Positions 52,306-62,778 of a stretch of DNA of 64,000 nt are shown here, piece after piece. Made by a program: the position numbers and the translations under genes. Source of the stretch: Loktanella fryxellensis. GTDB lineage: Bacteria; Pseudomonadota; Alphaproteobacteria; Rhodobacterales; Rhodobacteraceae. The notes under the pieces were generated by a model. The model did not search any database. It was not told the origin of the DNA and saw only the letters and a program-made list of their open reading frames with translations. Numbering within the stretch: the first letter of the stretch is position 1; every line of letters starts with the position of its first letter. The DNA lies in NCBI RefSeq assembly GCF_900110065.1, contig NZ_FOCI01000009.1, forward strand, positions 1 to 64,000. Direction: 5' to 3'.

Positions 52306-54792
52306 TTACAGCGTCCGCACGACCGACTCGCGCTCGAAGATCTCGATGACGTCGCCGGGGCGAACGTCCTCGTATTTCTCGAACGCCATGCCGCATTCCT
52401 GACCGGACTGGACCTCGGACACTTCGTCCTTGAAGCGCTTCAGCGTCTTCAGCGTGCCTTCGTGGATTACCACGTTGTCGCGCAGCAGACGGACGCCCGC
52501 CGAACGACGCGCCACACCTTCGGTCACAAGGCAACCCGCGACGTTGCCCACGTTGGAGACCTTGAAGACCTCCTTGATGTTGGCATAGCCGATGAAGTTC
52601 TCCTTGATCTCGTTGGAGAGCAGGCCCGACGCCGCCGCCTTGATGTCGTCCACGAGGGCATAGATCACCGAGTAGTAGCGGATCTCGACACCCTTCTGGT
52701 TGGCCACGTTCCGCGCCGTCGCATTGGCCCGCACGTTGAAACCGATCACGGGTGCGCCAGACGCTTCGGCCAGACCGATGTCCGTCTCGGTGATGGCACC
52801 GACACCCGAGTGCAGCACGCGGACGCGCACCTCGTCGTTGCCGATCTTATCCATCGCCTGCACGATCGCTTCGGCAGAACCCTGCACGTCGGCCTTGACC
52901 ACGATGGGCAGCTCGCTGACGCTCTTGTTCGCCTTGGCGTTCGCCATCAGCTGCTCCAGCGTCGTCGCGGCCCCGATGGCGGCGCGCTTGTCCTTGGCGG
53001 CCTTCATCCGGTAGTCGGCGATTTCACGCGCCTGTGCCTCGGTGTCGACCACGTTCAGCACGTCACCGGCCTCTGGCGTGCCGTTCAGACCCAGCACCTC
53101 GACGGGTACGGACGGCCCGGCTTCCTTGACCCGCTCGCCCTTGTCGTCGATCAGCGCGCGGACCTTGCCCCACTGTTCACCGACGACAAAGATGTCGCCC
53201 TGACGCAGCGTGCCGTTCTGTACCAGAACGGTCGCGACGGGACCGCGGCCCACGTCCAGCTGCGCCTCGATCACCGCACCCAGGGCGGCACGGTTCGGGT
53301 TGGCGCGCAGTTCGAGGATTTCCGCCTGCAGCGCGATGGCCTCCAGCAGCTTGTCCAGACCCATGCCGGTCTGTGCCGACACTTCGACGTCCTGCACTTC
53401 ACCGGACATCTTCTCGACCAGCACTTCGTGCTGCAGCAGGTCCGTGCGGACCTTGTCGGGATTGGCCGACGGCTTGTCCATCTTGTTGATCGCGACGATC
53501 ATCGGCACGCCGGCAGCCTTGGCGTGATTGATCGCCTCGACCGTCTGCGGCATCACGGCGTCGTCGGCGGCCACCACCAGCACGACGATGTCGGTGACCT
53601 GCGCACCGCGCGACCGCATCGACGTGAAGGCCGCGTGGCCCGGCGTGTCAAGGAACGACAACACCTGACCGCTGTCGGTCGTCACCTGATAGGCGCCGAT
53701 GTGCTGGGTGATGCCACCCGCCTCGCCCGCGACGACGCGGGTCTTGCGGATCGCGTCCAGCAGCGACGTCTTGCCGTGGTCGACGTGACCCATGATCGTG
53801 ACGATCGGCGCACGCGGCAGCAGGTCGGCGTCCTTGTCCTGAACCACGTCGATGACCTGTTCCACGTCGCTGTCGGACACGCGGACGACCTTGTGGCCGA
53901 ATTCCTCGATCAGCAGTTCGGCCGTGTCGGCGTCGATGGTTTCGGTCTGCGTGACCATCATGCCCATCTTCATCAGTTCCTTGACGACGTCCGAGACACG
54001 CTCGGCCATCCGGTTCGCCAGCTCGCCGACGGTGATCGCCTCTGGCAGCTGCACGTCCCGCACGACCTTCTCGCGCTCGACCTGACCGCCCATCGCCTTC
54101 TGGCGGGCACGGTCCTGCTTGCGCTTCATCTGCGCCATGGACCGCGGACGCGCACCTTCGCGCCCGGTCAGCGCGTCGTTCAGCGTCAGCTTGCCACCGC
54201 GGCGGGCGTCCGCATCGGTCTTGGGCTTGGTCGTGTCGCGGGTCTGCGCCTCGCGGTCGCGTTCGGTCGCCTTGCGTGGGGCGGACGACATCGGCCTGTC
54301 AACTTCGTTCACGCCCGGAGGCGCATCGACCTGCGGCGCGGGCGCATTGCGCACGGCCTCTGCGGCGCGCAGCTTCTTGGCCTCTTCCTCGGCCTTCGCC
54401 TTGGCGCGCTCTTCGCGCTCGCGGTCCTCGGCCTCTTTCGCCTCGATCTCGGTACGGCGGCGATCGCGCTCTTCGGCACGTGCGGCTTCGTCGGCTTCGC
54501 GCTTGGCGGCCTCTTCGACTTCACGCGACTTGGCCAGCGCCAATGCCTTCATCCGGCGGGCGAGTTCGACGTCCGAGATGCCGGCAGGCCGCTTGGACGG
54601 ATCGCCACCCGCAGGCAGTCCGGCCGCCACGCCCGTCTTGGGCGCAGGGGTTCCGGGCTTTGGCACGACCACGCGCTTGCGCTTCGTCTCGACGACGACG
54701 TTCTTGGTGCGGCCGTGGCTGAAGCTTTGCTTCACGTTGCTCGGACGCGACCCGCCAAGGCCCAGTGGTTTCTTGCCGTCAGTATCGCTCAT
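52306..54792 (-). CDS. infB: Translation initiation factor IF-2
   Basis: An 828-residue GTPase that places initiator tRNA on the ribosome. The N-terminal ~290 residues are a charged, Lys/Glu/Ala-rich region with long coiled-coil segments ([18 protein letters not shown]). The G domain near residue 330 has [32 protein letters not shown] and NKMDKP, followed by domains for ribosome and fMet-tRNA binding (ending [10 protein letters not shown]). Start ATG at 54792 ([11 protein letters not shown]) fits the family. It lies 4 bases from the rnpM stop in the nusA operon. Confidence 0.97.
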   Translation of the reverse strand: MSDTDGKKPLGLGGSRPSNVKQSFSHGRTKNVVVETKRKRVVVPKPGTPAPKTGVAAGLPAGGDPSKRPAGISDVELARRMKALALAKSREVEEAAKREADEAARAEERDRRRTEIEAKEAEDREREERAKAKAEEEAKKLRAAEAVRNAPAPQVDAPPGVNEVDRPMSSAPRKATERDREAQTRDTTKPKTDADARRGGKLTLNDALTGREGARPRSMAQMKRKQDRARQKAMGGQVEREKVVRDVQLPEAITVGELANRMAERVSDVVKELMKMGMMVTQTETIDADTAELLIEEFGHKVVRVSDSDVEQVIDVVQDKDADLLPRAPIVTIMGHVDHGKTSLLDAIRKTRVVAGEAGGITQHIGAYQVTTDSGQVLSFLDTPGHAAFTSMRSRGAQVTDIVVLVVAADDAVMPQTVEAINHAKAAGVPMIVAINKMDKPSANPDKVRTDLLQHEVLVEKMSGEVQDVEVSAQTGMGLDKLLEAIALQAEILELRANPNRAALGAVIEAQLDVGRGPVATVLVQNGTLRQGDIFVVGEQWGKVRALIDDKGERVKEAGPSVPVEVLGLNGTPEAGDVLNVVDTEAQAREIADYRMKAAKDKRAAIGAATTLEQLMANAKANKSVSELPIVVKADVQGSAEAIVQAMDKIGNDEVRVRVLHSGVGAITETDIGLAEASGAPVIGFNVRANATARNVANQKGVEIRYYSVIYALVDDIKAAASGLLSNEIKENFIGYANIKEVFKVSNVGNVAGCLVTEGVARRSAGVRLLRDNVVIHEGTLKTLKRFKDEVSEVQSGQECGMAFEKYEDVRPGDVIEIFERESVVRTL

Positions 54793-54796
54793 CTCG

Positions 54797-55423
54797 TTAC
54801 GTATCCTTCCCGACAGCCATATTGCCGTCGTCAATCTCGCGGAGGCCTCGAAGTCTCGCGGCTTCCTCTACAACACGGTCGCTGAGTCCACCAGTCGCGA
54901 GCGCGCCGTGTATCACACTTTGCCGACCGAATGCCAAACCCAATTCAGCCGCCGTCAGGCAGCTGTAATATCTTGCCCCTTCGGGCGTCCAGAGCTTGGC
55001 CTTGCCACGCTCCGATCCGTCGCCGGCCTGCAGAAGGACGCGGACCCGCGCACCACCCGCCAACCAGCCCTTGACCTTCTCGAACCCGCAGACGGCCAGA
55101 CCGGCCTTGCGGGCCATGGCGATCAGGTCCAGCGTACGCCGGACCAACTGCCGTTCCACCTCGTCCGTCAATCCGTCGGGAACCGTCACCGGCGCCTTGG
55201 CCGACCTGCTGAACTGCCCCTTGCGGGCGCGGTCCAGTGCGTCGCGCGTCGATGCGACATACATACCACGTCCGGGCAGCTTTCCCAAGATGTCAGGCAC
55301 GACTTCGTGCGTCGGGCCGACCACGAAACGGATCAGGCCCGACTTCGGCTGCGTCTCGCCGGTGACGATGCACCGACGCTCCGGTCCGTCGTCCAGTGTC
55401 TTGCTGGCACCACCACGCGTCAT
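54797..55423 (-). CDS. rnpM: RNA-binding protein YlxR/RnpM with L7Ae-like domain
   Basis: A 208-residue protein with an N-terminal YlxR (DUF448) domain ([41 protein letters not shown]) fused to an L7Ae/YlxQ-like domain ([42 protein letters not shown]). In Bacillus these are separate genes in the same nusA-infB setting; fusion is usual in alphaproteobacteria. YlxR/RnpM binds RNase P RNA in Gram-positives. The start MTRGGASK at 55423 is 16 bases after the nusA stop. Confidence 0.9.
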   Translation of the reverse strand: MTRGGASKTLDDGPERRCIVTGETQPKSGLIRFVVGPTHEVVPDILGKLPGRGMYVASTRDALDRARKGQFSRSAKAPVTVPDGLTDEVERQLVRRTLDLIAMARKAGLAVCGFEKVKGWLAGGARVRVLLQAGDGSERGKAKLWTPEGARYYSCLTAAELGLAFGRQSVIHGALATGGLSDRVVEEAARLRGLREIDDGNMAVGKDT

Positions 55424-55439
55424 GATCAGGGTCAGAGGC

Positions 55440-57044
55440 TTACGCCTCTGCCTCCGCATCGTCTTCGTCGTCCGCACCGTTCAGCTCGTCAGGATCGACC
55501 CAGCCCAGCGCCACACGCGCGGTCATGACCATCGCCTGCGCATCCTCCAGCGACACGCCGAACTTCTCCAGCACGCCTTCGTCCTTGTGACGCTCGCCCT
55601 TGACCACGGTCCAGCCGCCGGCCAGCTCCCAGTCGGCGCAGGTCGCAAAGTCTTCCAGCGTCTTGACGCCGTCCTCGGCCAGTGCGGCCAGCATCTGCGG
55701 CGTCAGGCCGTCGAACTCGACCAGCGAATCCTCGACACCCAGCTCGCGTGCGCGGTCCAGAGCCGCCTTGTTCTGCGCCTCGAGGTAGTCGCGGGCGCGG
55801 GCCTGCAGTTCGGCTGCCGTATCCGCATCGACGCCTTCGATGACCAGCAGTTCCTCGGCCTCGACGTAGGCAACCTCTTCGAGGTTGGTAAAGCCTTCGG
55901 ACACCAGCAACTGGGCAAAGAATTCGTCCAGATCCAGCGTGTCCATGAACAGCTTGGTGCGCAGCTCGAACTCGGCCTGACGGCGCTTGGATTCCTCTTC
56001 CTCGGTCAGGATGTCGATATCCAGACCGGTCAGCTGCGACGCCAGACGCACGTTCTGGCCACGACGGCCGATCGCCAGCGACAGCTGCTCTTCGGGGACG
56101 ACGACCTCGATCTTGCCGGCCTCTTCGTCCAGCACCACCTTGCTGACCTCTGCGGGTTGCAGCGCGTTCACCAGGAACGTGGGCATGTCCTCGTTCCAGG
56201 GGATGATGTCGATCTTCTCGCCCTGCAGCTCGTTCACGACGGCCTGCACGCGGCTGCCCCGCATACCGACGCAGGCACCGACCGGGTCGATGCTGCTGTC
56301 ATAGGAGATGACGGCGATCTTGGCGCGCGAACCGGGGTCGCGGGCCACGGCCTTGATCTCGATGATGCCTTCGTAGATTTCGGGCACTTCCATCTTGAAC
56401 AGCTCGGCCATGAACTCGGGTGCCGTGCGCGACAGAAAGATCTGCGGCCCGCGCTGTTCGCGGCGCACATCCTTGATGTAGCAGCGGATGCGATCGCCGG
56501 GGCGATAGGCTTCGCGGCCGATCTTCTCGTTGCGGCGCAGGATCGCCTCGCCGGAGCCCACGTCCACGATGACGTTGCCGTATTCCTCGCGCTTGACCTG
56601 ACCGTTGATGATCGTGCCGGCACGGTCCTTGAAATCTTCGTACTGCTTGTCGCGCTCCGCTTCGCGGACCTTCTGCAGGATCACCTGCTTGGCCGACTGC
56701 GCGGCGATGCGCCCCAGCTCGACGGGGGGGACTTCCTCGACCAGCGTATCGCCGACCTTGGCATCCTTGATCCAGTCTTTCGCCGTTTCGACGGTGAACT
56801 GCGACTGGTAGTTCTCGTATTCCTCATCCTCGACCACGGTGCGGACGCGGGTGAACGTGGCGCGGCCCGTCTTGCGGTCGATGCTGACGCGGATGTCCAT
56901 TTCGGCGCCATAACGCGACTTGGCCGCACGGGCGAGAGATTCCTCCATCGCCTCGACGACCAGACCGGCGTCGATGTTCTTTTCGCGGGCGACCGCCTCG
57001 GCGGTCTGCAGCAGCTCAAGCTGGTTTGCGGAAGTAATGGCCAT
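55440..57044 (-). CDS. nusA: Transcription termination/antitermination factor NusA
   Basis: The 534-residue RNA polymerase-binding protein has an N-terminal domain ([26 protein letters not shown]), S1 domain, two KH domains ([52 protein letters not shown]) and C-terminal acidic repeats. It modulates pausing, termination and antitermination. Its ATG overlaps the rimP stop by one base. The terminator-like hairpin in front of rimP could be a target of its own activity. Confidence 0.97.
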   Translation of the reverse strand: MAITSANQLELLQTAEAVAREKNIDAGLVVEAMEESLARAAKSRYGAEMDIRVSIDRKTGRATFTRVRTVVEDEEYENYQSQFTVETAKDWIKDAKVGDTLVEEVPPVELGRIAAQSAKQVILQKVREAERDKQYEDFKDRAGTIINGQVKREEYGNVIVDVGSGEAILRRNEKIGREAYRPGDRIRCYIKDVRREQRGPQIFLSRTAPEFMAELFKMEVPEIYEGIIEIKAVARDPGSRAKIAVISYDSSIDPVGACVGMRGSRVQAVVNELQGEKIDIIPWNEDMPTFLVNALQPAEVSKVVLDEEAGKIEVVVPEEQLSLAIGRRGQNVRLASQLTGLDIDILTEEEESKRRQAEFELRTKLFMDTLDLDEFFAQLLVSEGFTNLEEVAYVEAEELLVIEGVDADTAAELQARARDYLEAQNKAALDRARELGVEDSLVEFDGLTPQMLAALAEDGVKTLEDFATCADWELAGGWTVVKGERHKDEGVLEKFGVSLEDAQAMVMTARVALGWVDPDELNGADDEDDAEAEA

Positions 57045-57643
57045 CAGGTGTTCTCCTCATCCCCATCGATGATGGTTTCAATCTCGTCGAATTGCGCCTC
57101 GTCGATCTGGCCCGCGTCCTTGCGGCCGCGCAGCACGTCGCGGATCAGATCGTCGGTCAACACCAGCTTGGCATCCGACAGCCAGTCGAACTTCAGCCCG
57201 ATGGTGACTTCGTCCTTGCCGTGATCGCCTGCGGCGATGGTGATCAGCACCTCGTCGTCCTCGACGCCAGCCAGCTCGCCCTTGAAGCGGCGGCGTCCGT
57301 CGATCAGCTGATCGGTCTCCAGCTTGGCCTCGAATCCCTGCCACTGCTCGAAATCCTTCAGGCGCGTCAGGGGGCGGTCGATACCGGGGCTGCTGACCTC
57401 CAGCGTATATTCGTCAAGGATCGGATCCTCCACGTCCAGCACGGCGCCGACGGCGGTGCTGATCTGGCCGCAGTCGTCGACCTCGATCGTGCCGTCGGGG
57501 CGCTGCGCCATGATCTGCAGGGTCGATTCCTTGCCGGTCATCAGACGGATGCGCACGACCTCGAACCCCATGTCCTCGATGACGGGGGTGATGATCTCTG
57601 CGATCCGGCGATCGATGGCCGCCTTGGCGATCAGGTCGTTCAT
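57044..57643 (-). CDS. rimP: Ribosome maturation factor RimP
   Basis: A 199-residue protein with the two-domain RimP fold: [22 protein letters not shown] and the central [51 protein letters not shown]. It helps assemble the 30S subunit. ATG at 57643 has GGAG 8 bases in front, immediately downstream of a hairpin with a T tract. The C-terminal tail is somewhat extended. First gene of rimP-nusA-rnpM-infB. Confidence 0.94.
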   Translation of the reverse strand: MNDLIAKAAIDRRIAEIITPVIEDMGFEVVRIRLMTGKESTLQIMAQRPDGTIEVDDCGQISTAVGAVLDVEDPILDEYTLEVSSPGIDRPLTRLKDFEQWQGFEAKLETDQLIDGRRRFKGELAGVEDDEVLITIAAGDHGKDEVTIGLKFDWLSDAKLVLTDDLIRDVLRGRKDAGQIDEAQFDEIETIIDGDEENT

Positions 57644-57654
57644 GGAGTTTCTCC

Positions 57655-57684
57655 AAGCACAAAAAAACGGGCGCGCGGCCCGTT
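57655..57684 (-). terminator. Terminator hairpin directly before rimP (pip terminator or leader attenuator)
   Basis: On the minus strand AAACGGGC (57684-57677) pairs with GCCCGTTT (57671-57664) around GCGCG, and the strand continues into T residues (through 57661). It ends only about 12 bases before the rimP ribosome-binding region and 87 bases after the pip stop. It can end pip, or, if a promoter lies in 57685-57770, act in the rimP-nusA-infB leader. Confidence 0.75.
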
Positions 57685-57770
57685 TGCAAATCCGGTTGGG
57701 CGCTGGGGGTGGAGGCCAGCACGCCGCTGTTAATGGATCTCTTAGAACAATCGTCGGCGGAACGCAACCC

Positions 57771-58760
57771 TCACAGCCCCAGCCGGTCGCGATCCACGGC
57801 AAAGCGGTCCATCGCCCGCACCAGTTCCGTGCTGATCCCCGGCTCCGACAGGGCGTGTCCCGCCCGCCCCACCAGCACCAGTCGCGCATCGCGCCACTGT
57901 TGCGCGAGGGTATAGGCCGAGATCGGCGGGCAGATCATGTCGTAACGGCCCTGCACGATCACGCCGGGAATCCCCGCCAGCCGGTCGGTCCGGGCAAGGA
58001 TCTGGTGATCGGCGTCCAGCCAACCCTTGTGCTGGAAATAATGATTCTCCAGCCGGGCAAACGCGCGGGCGTAATCGACCGGGCTTTCGCCGGTCAAACC
58101 GTCGCTGTCCATCGACGCCAGCGCATTCTCCCAACTGCACCAGGCGCGGGCGAACTTCGCCTCGACAGGCATGTCGCCGGAAAACAGCCGCCGGTGATAG
58201 GCGGCGATCAGGTCGCCCCGCTCGTCCACCGGGACCAGTTGCACGAACCGTTCCCACAGGTCTGGCCAGAAGCGCCCCGCCCCGCCGCCATAGAACCAGT
58301 CGAGTTCGCCTTGGGTCATCAGGAACACGCCGCGCAGGGCAAGCGCCGCGACCCGGTCGGGATGCGTCTGTGCATAGATCAGCGCCAGCGTCGCCCCCCA
58401 GCTGCCGCCGAAGGCGATCCAGCGGTCGATGCCCAGCGCGGCACGGATCGCCTCGATGTCCGCGACCAGATGCCATGTCGTGTTCGCCACGACGCTGGCA
58501 TGGGGCCGCGACCGCCCACAGCCGCGCTGATCGAACAGAATGACGCGATAGACCGTAGGATCGAAATAGCGCCGCATCGCCGGACTGCACCCGCCGCCGG
58601 GGCCGCCATGCAGCACGATCACCGGGATGCCGTCGGGCCGCCCGCATTGCTCGACATAGATCTTGTGACCATCGCCCACGTCCAGCACGCGCTGGTCGAA
58701 CGGATCGATGGGCGGGTAGAGATGCGCGGATGTGCTCTTTTGGCTCGGGACGTTTTCCAT
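57771..58760 (-). CDS. pip: Proline iminopeptidase
   Basis: A 329-residue alpha/beta-hydrolase that removes N-terminal proline. Motifs: [14 protein letters not shown] (oxyanion region), [13 protein letters not shown], the nucleophile Ser120 in [11 protein letters not shown], Asp274 in QGRYDMICP and His302 in [11 protein letters not shown]. These are the S33 family hallmarks at normal length. The start at 58760 ([11 protein letters not shown]) is 60 bases from the divergent ubiG. TATATAG just upstream may be its -10. Confidence 0.93.
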   Translation of the reverse strand: MENVPSQKSTSAHLYPPIDPFDQRVLDVGDGHKIYVEQCGRPDGIPVIVLHGGPGGGCSPAMRRYFDPTVYRVILFDQRGCGRSRPHASVVANTTWHLVADIEAIRAALGIDRWIAFGGSWGATLALIYAQTHPDRVAALALRGVFLMTQGELDWFYGGGAGRFWPDLWERFVQLVPVDERGDLIAAYHRRLFSGDMPVEAKFARAWCSWENALASMDSDGLTGESPVDYARAFARLENHYFQHKGWLDADHQILARTDRLAGIPGVIVQGRYDMICPPISAYTLAQQWRDARLVLVGRAGHALSEPGISTELVRAMDRFAVDRDRLGL

Positions 58761-58820
58761 GGGATGACTATATAGGGCGTCAGGGCGCGAAACCATGCCC
58801 ATCCCGAACCGGAGACCGCC

Positions 58821-59561
58821 ATGACTACCAACACGATTGACCCTGCCGAGGTCGCCAAGTTCGAAGCGATGGCATCCGAATGGTGGGACGAGACGGGCAA
58901 GTTCAAGCCGCTGCACATGATGAACCCCGTGCGGCTCGACTATATCACGCGCCAGATTGCGGCAGAGTTCGACCGCGACCTGCGCGGCGACCGTCCTTTC
59001 GCAGGTCTGCGCATCCTCGACATCGGCTGCGGTGGCGGCCTGTTGTGCGAACCGATGGCGCGGTTGGGGGCTGATGTGGTGGGCGTCGATGCCGCACCCC
59101 GCAACATTCCCGTCGCACAGATCCACGCCCAGCAATCGGGCCTGCAGATCGACTACCGCATAGGCACCGCCGAGGCACTGGCCGCGTCCCATGAGCAGTT
59201 CGACATCGTCCTGAACATGGAGGTGGTCGAACACGTAGCCGACCCGCTGGGTTACCTGACCGCCTGCCACGATCTGTTGAAGCCCGGCGGTCTGCACCTG
59301 TGCAGCACGATCAACCGCAACGCCAAATCCTTTGCCATGGCTATCGTCGGGGCCGAATGGGTCATGCGCTGGCTACCGCGCGGCACCCACGACTGGGCCA
59401 AGTTCATCACTCCGGACGAGCTTTTCGACCTGCTGCGCCGCGCCGGCCTGACTCCGGTGGATCGCACCGGCTATGTCTTCAATCCGCTCGGGTTCACGTG
59501 GTCTGTGTCACCCGACGATCTGTCGGTGAACTACGTCACCGCCGCGACGAAGCCCGCCTGA
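58821..59561 (+). CDS. ubiG: Ubiquinone biosynthesis O-methyltransferase UbiG
   Basis: The 246-residue SAM-dependent enzyme does both O-methylations of ubiquinone synthesis. It begins with [36 protein letters not shown], the UbiG signature. SAM-binding motif I is [19 protein letters not shown] (65-83), and [11 protein letters not shown] is the post-I motif, followed by [23 protein letters not shown] lies 7 bases before the ATG. It stands alone, divergent from pip. Confidence 0.96.
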   Translation: MTTNTIDPAEVAKFEAMASEWWDETGKFKPLHMMNPVRLDYITRQIAAEFDRDLRGDRPFAGLRILDIGCGGGLLCEPMARLGADVVGVDAAPRNIPVAQIHAQQSGLQIDYRIGTAEALAASHEQFDIVLNMEVVEHVADPLGYLTACHDLLKPGGLHLCSTINRNAKSFAMAIVGAEWVMRWLPRGTHDWAKFITPDELFDLLRRAGLTPVDRTGYVFNPLGFTWSVSPDDLSVNYVTAATKPA

Positions 59562-59614
59562 CCCATTGATCCGACCAGACAATCCCGCGCACTCCTGCCC
59601 GGTCCGCTGGCACA

Positions 59615-60058
59615 TCAGGCCGGACCGGACAACCGCGCCCGCAACGCCCGCAGCACCGGCAGCGTTGCGCGGGCCCGGTCCTCGCCCACCGCGGCCACCA
59701 CGTCGGCCACCAGCGGACTGATCGCGGCGATCGCCGCGTTCCGGGCCGCCAGCCCGGACGGACTGATCGCCACCATCTTGCGCCGCGCGTCGTCCCAGTC
59801 CGGGCGCACATGCACCCATCCCGCCCATTCCAGCTTGGCCAGCGTGTTGGTCATTGCACCCCGCGTCAGGTGCAGCGTCTGCGCGAGTTGCGCGGGCGTC
59901 CGTTCCGTCCCGCTATGCGCCAGATGGTTCAGCACGGAAAAGTGCGACAGCTCCATCCCCTTGGGCAGCACCCGTGCCATGCTGGCACGCGCAAGTTGAT
60001 CGACCGCCAGCAATTCGCTGAACAGCGTCACGGCAAGGTGCTGGGTCTGGTCCGACAT
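59615..60058 (-). CDS. MarR-family transcriptional regulator
   Basis: A 147-residue protein with the winged helix MELSHFSVLNHLAHSGTERTPAQLAQTLHLTRGAMTNTLAKLEWAGWVHVRPDWDDARRKMVAISPSGLA, a standard MarR pattern. The first helices would form the dimer. Its ATG shares one base with the stop of the nitrilase-family gene (TGATG), so it is the last gene of comF-grxC-nit-marR. The regulated genes and ligand are unknown. Confidence 0.88.
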   Translation of the reverse strand: MSDQTQHLAVTLFSELLAVDQLARASMARVLPKGMELSHFSVLNHLAHSGTERTPAQLAQTLHLTRGAMTNTLAKLEWAGWVHVRPDWDDARRKMVAISPSGLAARNAAIAAISPLVADVVAAVGEDRARATLPVLRALRARLSGPA

Positions 60059-60888
60059 CAGGGGCGCTCATAGGGGCGGTCATGGCTCAACGACGGTACG
60101 CGTGCCCGCGACCTTGCCACCAGATCCAGATCCAGATCAACCATCGTGATACCGGGTGCCGTCCCCGCATCCGCCAGCACTGTCCCCCAGGGATCGACGG
60201 CCAGACTGTGCCCCCACGTCTTGCGTGCCGTTCCCGCCTGTGCCGGATGCGTGCCGGACTGCGCCGCGGCCAGCACGAAACACCCCGTCTCGATCGCACG
60301 CGCACGCAGCAGCACCTCCCAATGGGCGGCCCCCGTGACGGGAGAGAACGCGGATGGCACCAGCAGAACCTCTGCGCCCGCCTGCGCCAGCGCCCGGTAA
60401 AGCCCCGCGAACCGCAGGTCGTAGCACACGCTCAACCCCAGCCCGACGCCGTCCGTCCGCGCCACCACCGCCCGGTCGCCGGGCCGATACCCCGCCGACT
60501 CGCGATAGGTTTCGGTCGCAGAGACGGTCACGTCGAACATGTGGATCTTGTCGTAACGCGCAAGGATCGCACCATCCGGACCCAGCAGGAAACTGCGGTT
60601 TGCGAACCGACCGTCCGCATCGGGCGTCTTCACCGCCAGCGACCCGATGGCCAGCGTCACGCCCAACCGGGCCGCCTCTGCGCGCAGGGCGGCCAGCGTC
60701 GGATCATCCTCCTCGCGCGACAGGACGGCCTTCTGCCGGTCGCGGCTGGCACTGACGCAATTCGTCACCTCCGGCGTGCAGATCAGCGTGGCACCCTGCG
60801 CGGCCGCTTCGGCCACCATCCGGCGCACGACGGCAAGGTTTGCCACCGGATCGTCGCCGCTCGTCAGTTGCAGCAGGGCGGCCCTCAT
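60058..60888 (-). CDS. Carbon-nitrogen hydrolase (Nit/omega-amidase type)
   Basis: The 276-residue nitrilase-superfamily protein has the catalytic Glu40 in ICTPEVTNC, Lys114 in RYDKIHMFDV, and Cys155 in LSVCYDLRFAGLYRAL. AGAEVLLVPSAF and HWEVLLRARAIETGCFVLAAAQSG are family features. This set (KIHLFDV, CYDLRFPE-like) is typical of Nit proteins that hydrolyse deaminated glutathione. Its neighbour glutaredoxin fits a glutathione connection. It overlaps the grxC stop by 4 bases. Confidence 0.9.
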   Translation of the reverse strand: MRAALLQLTSGDDPVANLAVVRRMVAEAAAQGATLICTPEVTNCVSASRDRQKAVLSREEDDPTLAALRAEAARLGVTLAIGSLAVKTPDADGRFANRSFLLGPDGAILARYDKIHMFDVTVSATETYRESAGYRPGDRAVVARTDGVGLGLSVCYDLRFAGLYRALAQAGAEVLLVPSAFSPVTGAAHWEVLLRARAIETGCFVLAAAQSGTHPAQAGTARKTWGHSLAVDPWGTVLADAGTAPGITMVDLDLDLVARSRARVPSLSHDRPYERP

Positions 60889-61142
60889 GCGGTCAGCAGG
60901 GCGTCCAGCTTGCCCGCCTTGTCGAGGGCAAAGAGGTCGTCGCATCCGCCCACATGGGTGCTGCCCACGAAGATCTGCGGGACCGTGCGCCCGCCGTCCG
61001 ACCGCTGCATCATCTCGGCCCGCCGCTCCGGCTCTCGCGCCAGCGAGATTTCGGTGAAACTGACTCCCTTGGTCGTCAGCAACCGCTTGGCCGCATGACA
61101 GAAGCCGCAGGTGGGCGTGGTATAGATCTCGACGGGTTGCAT
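60885..61142 (-). CDS. grxC: Glutaredoxin 3
   Basis: An 85-residue thiol oxidoreductase with the active site CGFC (Cys12, Cys15; the usual CPYC varied) in IYTTPTCGFCHAAKRLL, TVPQIFVGSTHVGGCDDLFALDKAGKLDALL at the glutathione site. ATG at 61142 has AGGAG exactly 7 bases before it; an in-frame GTG at 61148 is too close to that site. It reduces disulfides with glutathione. The next gene overlaps it. Confidence 0.93.
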   Translation of the reverse strand: MQPVEIYTTPTCGFCHAAKRLLTTKGVSFTEISLAREPERRAEMMQRSDGGRTVPQIFVGSTHVGGCDDLFALDKAGKLDALLTA

Positions 61143-61172
61143 GGACACACTCCTGATGCTGTTGCGCCCAAT

Positions 61173-61892
61173 CTAGGTGTCGCGCACCACCCGCGCCAGT
61201 GTCAGAACGCAGACCCGGGCGGCACCTGCCGCCAACGCAGCGTCCGCCGCCGCCGTCAGGGTTGCGCCCGATGTCATGACGTCGTCCACCAGCAGCACCG
61301 GCCGCCCCTGCAGCAGGTGCGTCCGCCGGGCATGCGGTGCGATGGCACCGTGCAACGCGGCAAAGCGTGCCTCGCGCCCGACCGCTTCCATCTTGGGCGA
61401 CCGCACCACACGACGCAGGGCGTCGGGGACATGGGTGGCCCCCAGCCCCCGCGCGATCAGCCGCGACAGCAGCGCCGCCTGGTTGTAGCGCCGCGACAGC
61501 AGCCGCGACCAGTGCAGCGGCACCGGGACCACCACCATGTCGGGCGTCGCGATCTGCCGCCCCGCATGCAGCATCCAGCGTGCGGCGGGCACCGCAAGGT
61601 CGGTCCTGTCGCCATGCTTCAGATTCAGCACCATCTGCCGCCCGATCCCGTCATAGACCAGCGCCGACCGCCCCTGCGTCCATGGACGCGGCACCGTCAT
61701 GCAGTCGTCGCAGGCCAGCGTCGCGGTGCCATGCCCCATCAGCGGCGCGCCGCAGATGTCGCAGGCCAACCCGTGGATGAACTGCGTCTCGCGCCAGCAG
61801 GATCCGCACAATCCGTGCTCCTCCGCCGTCTGCGCCTCGCAGGCGACGCATTGCGCGGGATAGATCGCCCGGATGACGCTTTGCATCTTCAT
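61173..61892 (-). CDS. comF: ComF-family phosphoribosyltransferase-like protein
   Basis: A 239-residue protein with a double zinc-finger-like N-terminus (Cys15, 18, 29, 32 and Cys44, 47, 61, 64) and a type I phosphoribosyltransferase domain, PVPLHWSRLLSRRYNQAALLSRLIARGLG and the PRPP loop VLLVDDVMTSGATLTAA. ComF works in DNA uptake in naturally competent bacteria and is widespread in others. AGGAG lies 6 bases before the ATG at 61892. It is divergent from the methyltransferase gene by only 22 bases. Confidence 0.93.
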   Translation of the reverse strand: MKMQSVIRAIYPAQCVACEAQTAEEHGLCGSCWRETQFIHGLACDICGAPLMGHGTATLACDDCMTVPRPWTQGRSALVYDGIGRQMVLNLKHGDRTDLAVPAARWMLHAGRQIATPDMVVVPVPLHWSRLLSRRYNQAALLSRLIARGLGATHVPDALRRVVRSPKMEAVGREARFAALHGAIAPHARRTHLLQGRPVLLVDDVMTSGATLTAAADAALAAGAARVCVLTLARVVRDT

Positions 61893-61914
61893 CGCCCGCT
61901 CCTATCTGGGGATC

Positions 61915-62727
61915 ATGCAGACCCTGACAGATTCCACCGCCCTGACCCGCAACCGTGCCCGCGCCACGACCACGTTCCTGCGGGACCGCGTCGCCGCCGA
62001 TGTGCAGGAAAGACTGCAAGAGGTTAACAGGACGTTCACGCAGCCCCTGATCGTGACGCCCACACCTGCGATCTGGGCGCGGATCCTGCCGGATGCCGCC
62101 ACGATGCCGCCAACTGACGTGCTCGATGTCCGCCCCGGCGTTCATGACCTCGTGATCCACGACCTGTCGCTGCACTGGGCCGACGATCCGGTGGGCCAGC
62201 TGGTGCAGGCGCGCCATGCACTGATGCCTGATGGCCTGTTCATCGGCACCCTCTTCGGTGGTCAGACGCTGCACGAATTACGCGCCTGCCTCGCGCAGGC
62301 AGAGGCGCAGGTGACGGGCGGCCTGTCGCCCCGTGTCGCGCCCATGGCCGAGATCCGCGATCTGGGTGGCCTGCTGTACCGCGCGGGCCTCGCGCTGCCG
62401 GTCGCAGATGGCGATACGCTGCGCATCCGCTACCGCGACGCGCACGCACTGATGCACGACCTGCGCACCATGGGAGAGGGGAACGCACTGGCAGCCCGCC
62501 AGCGTCATGCCACCCGCCGCGCGGTCATGGCGGTTGCCGCCGACCTCTATGGCACCCACTTCGCCCACCCCGACGGCGGCATCACCGCCACGTTCGAGGT
62601 CATCACCCTGACCGGCTGGGCGCCCGCCGACAGCCAGCCGCAGCCCTTGCGGCCCGGTTCGGCCACGGCGCGACTGGCTGACGCATTGGGAACGGCGGAA
62701 ACTCCGCTTAGACCGCAGGGCGATTGA
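61915..62727 (+). CDS. NDUFAF5/BioC-like methyltransferase-family protein
   Basis: A 270-residue protein with the NDUFAF5 layout: ALTRNRARATTTFLRDRVAADVQERLQEVNRTF, then VHDLVIHDLSLHWADDPVGQLVQARHALMPDGLFIGTLFGGQTLHELR, and VAPMAEIRDLGGLLYRAGLALPVADGDTLRIRYRDAHALMHDLRTMGEGN. The Gly-rich SAM motif I expected around residue 45 is not evident (QPLIVTPTPAIWARIL there). In mitochondria NDUFAF5 hydroxylates a complex I subunit. ATG at 61915 follows GGGGATC. It is divergent from comF. Confidence 0.82.
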   Translation: MQTLTDSTALTRNRARATTTFLRDRVAADVQERLQEVNRTFTQPLIVTPTPAIWARILPDAATMPPTDVLDVRPGVHDLVIHDLSLHWADDPVGQLVQARHALMPDGLFIGTLFGGQTLHELRACLAQAEAQVTGGLSPRVAPMAEIRDLGGLLYRAGLALPVADGDTLRIRYRDAHALMHDLRTMGEGNALAARQRHATRRAVMAVAADLYGTHFAHPDGGITATFEVITLTGWAPADSQPQPLRPGSATARLADALGTAETPLRPQGD

Positions 62728-62778
62728 CCTGAGACCATTTCCCGTTATCTCGCACCAGAATACGGGACAGGAAAGAAG

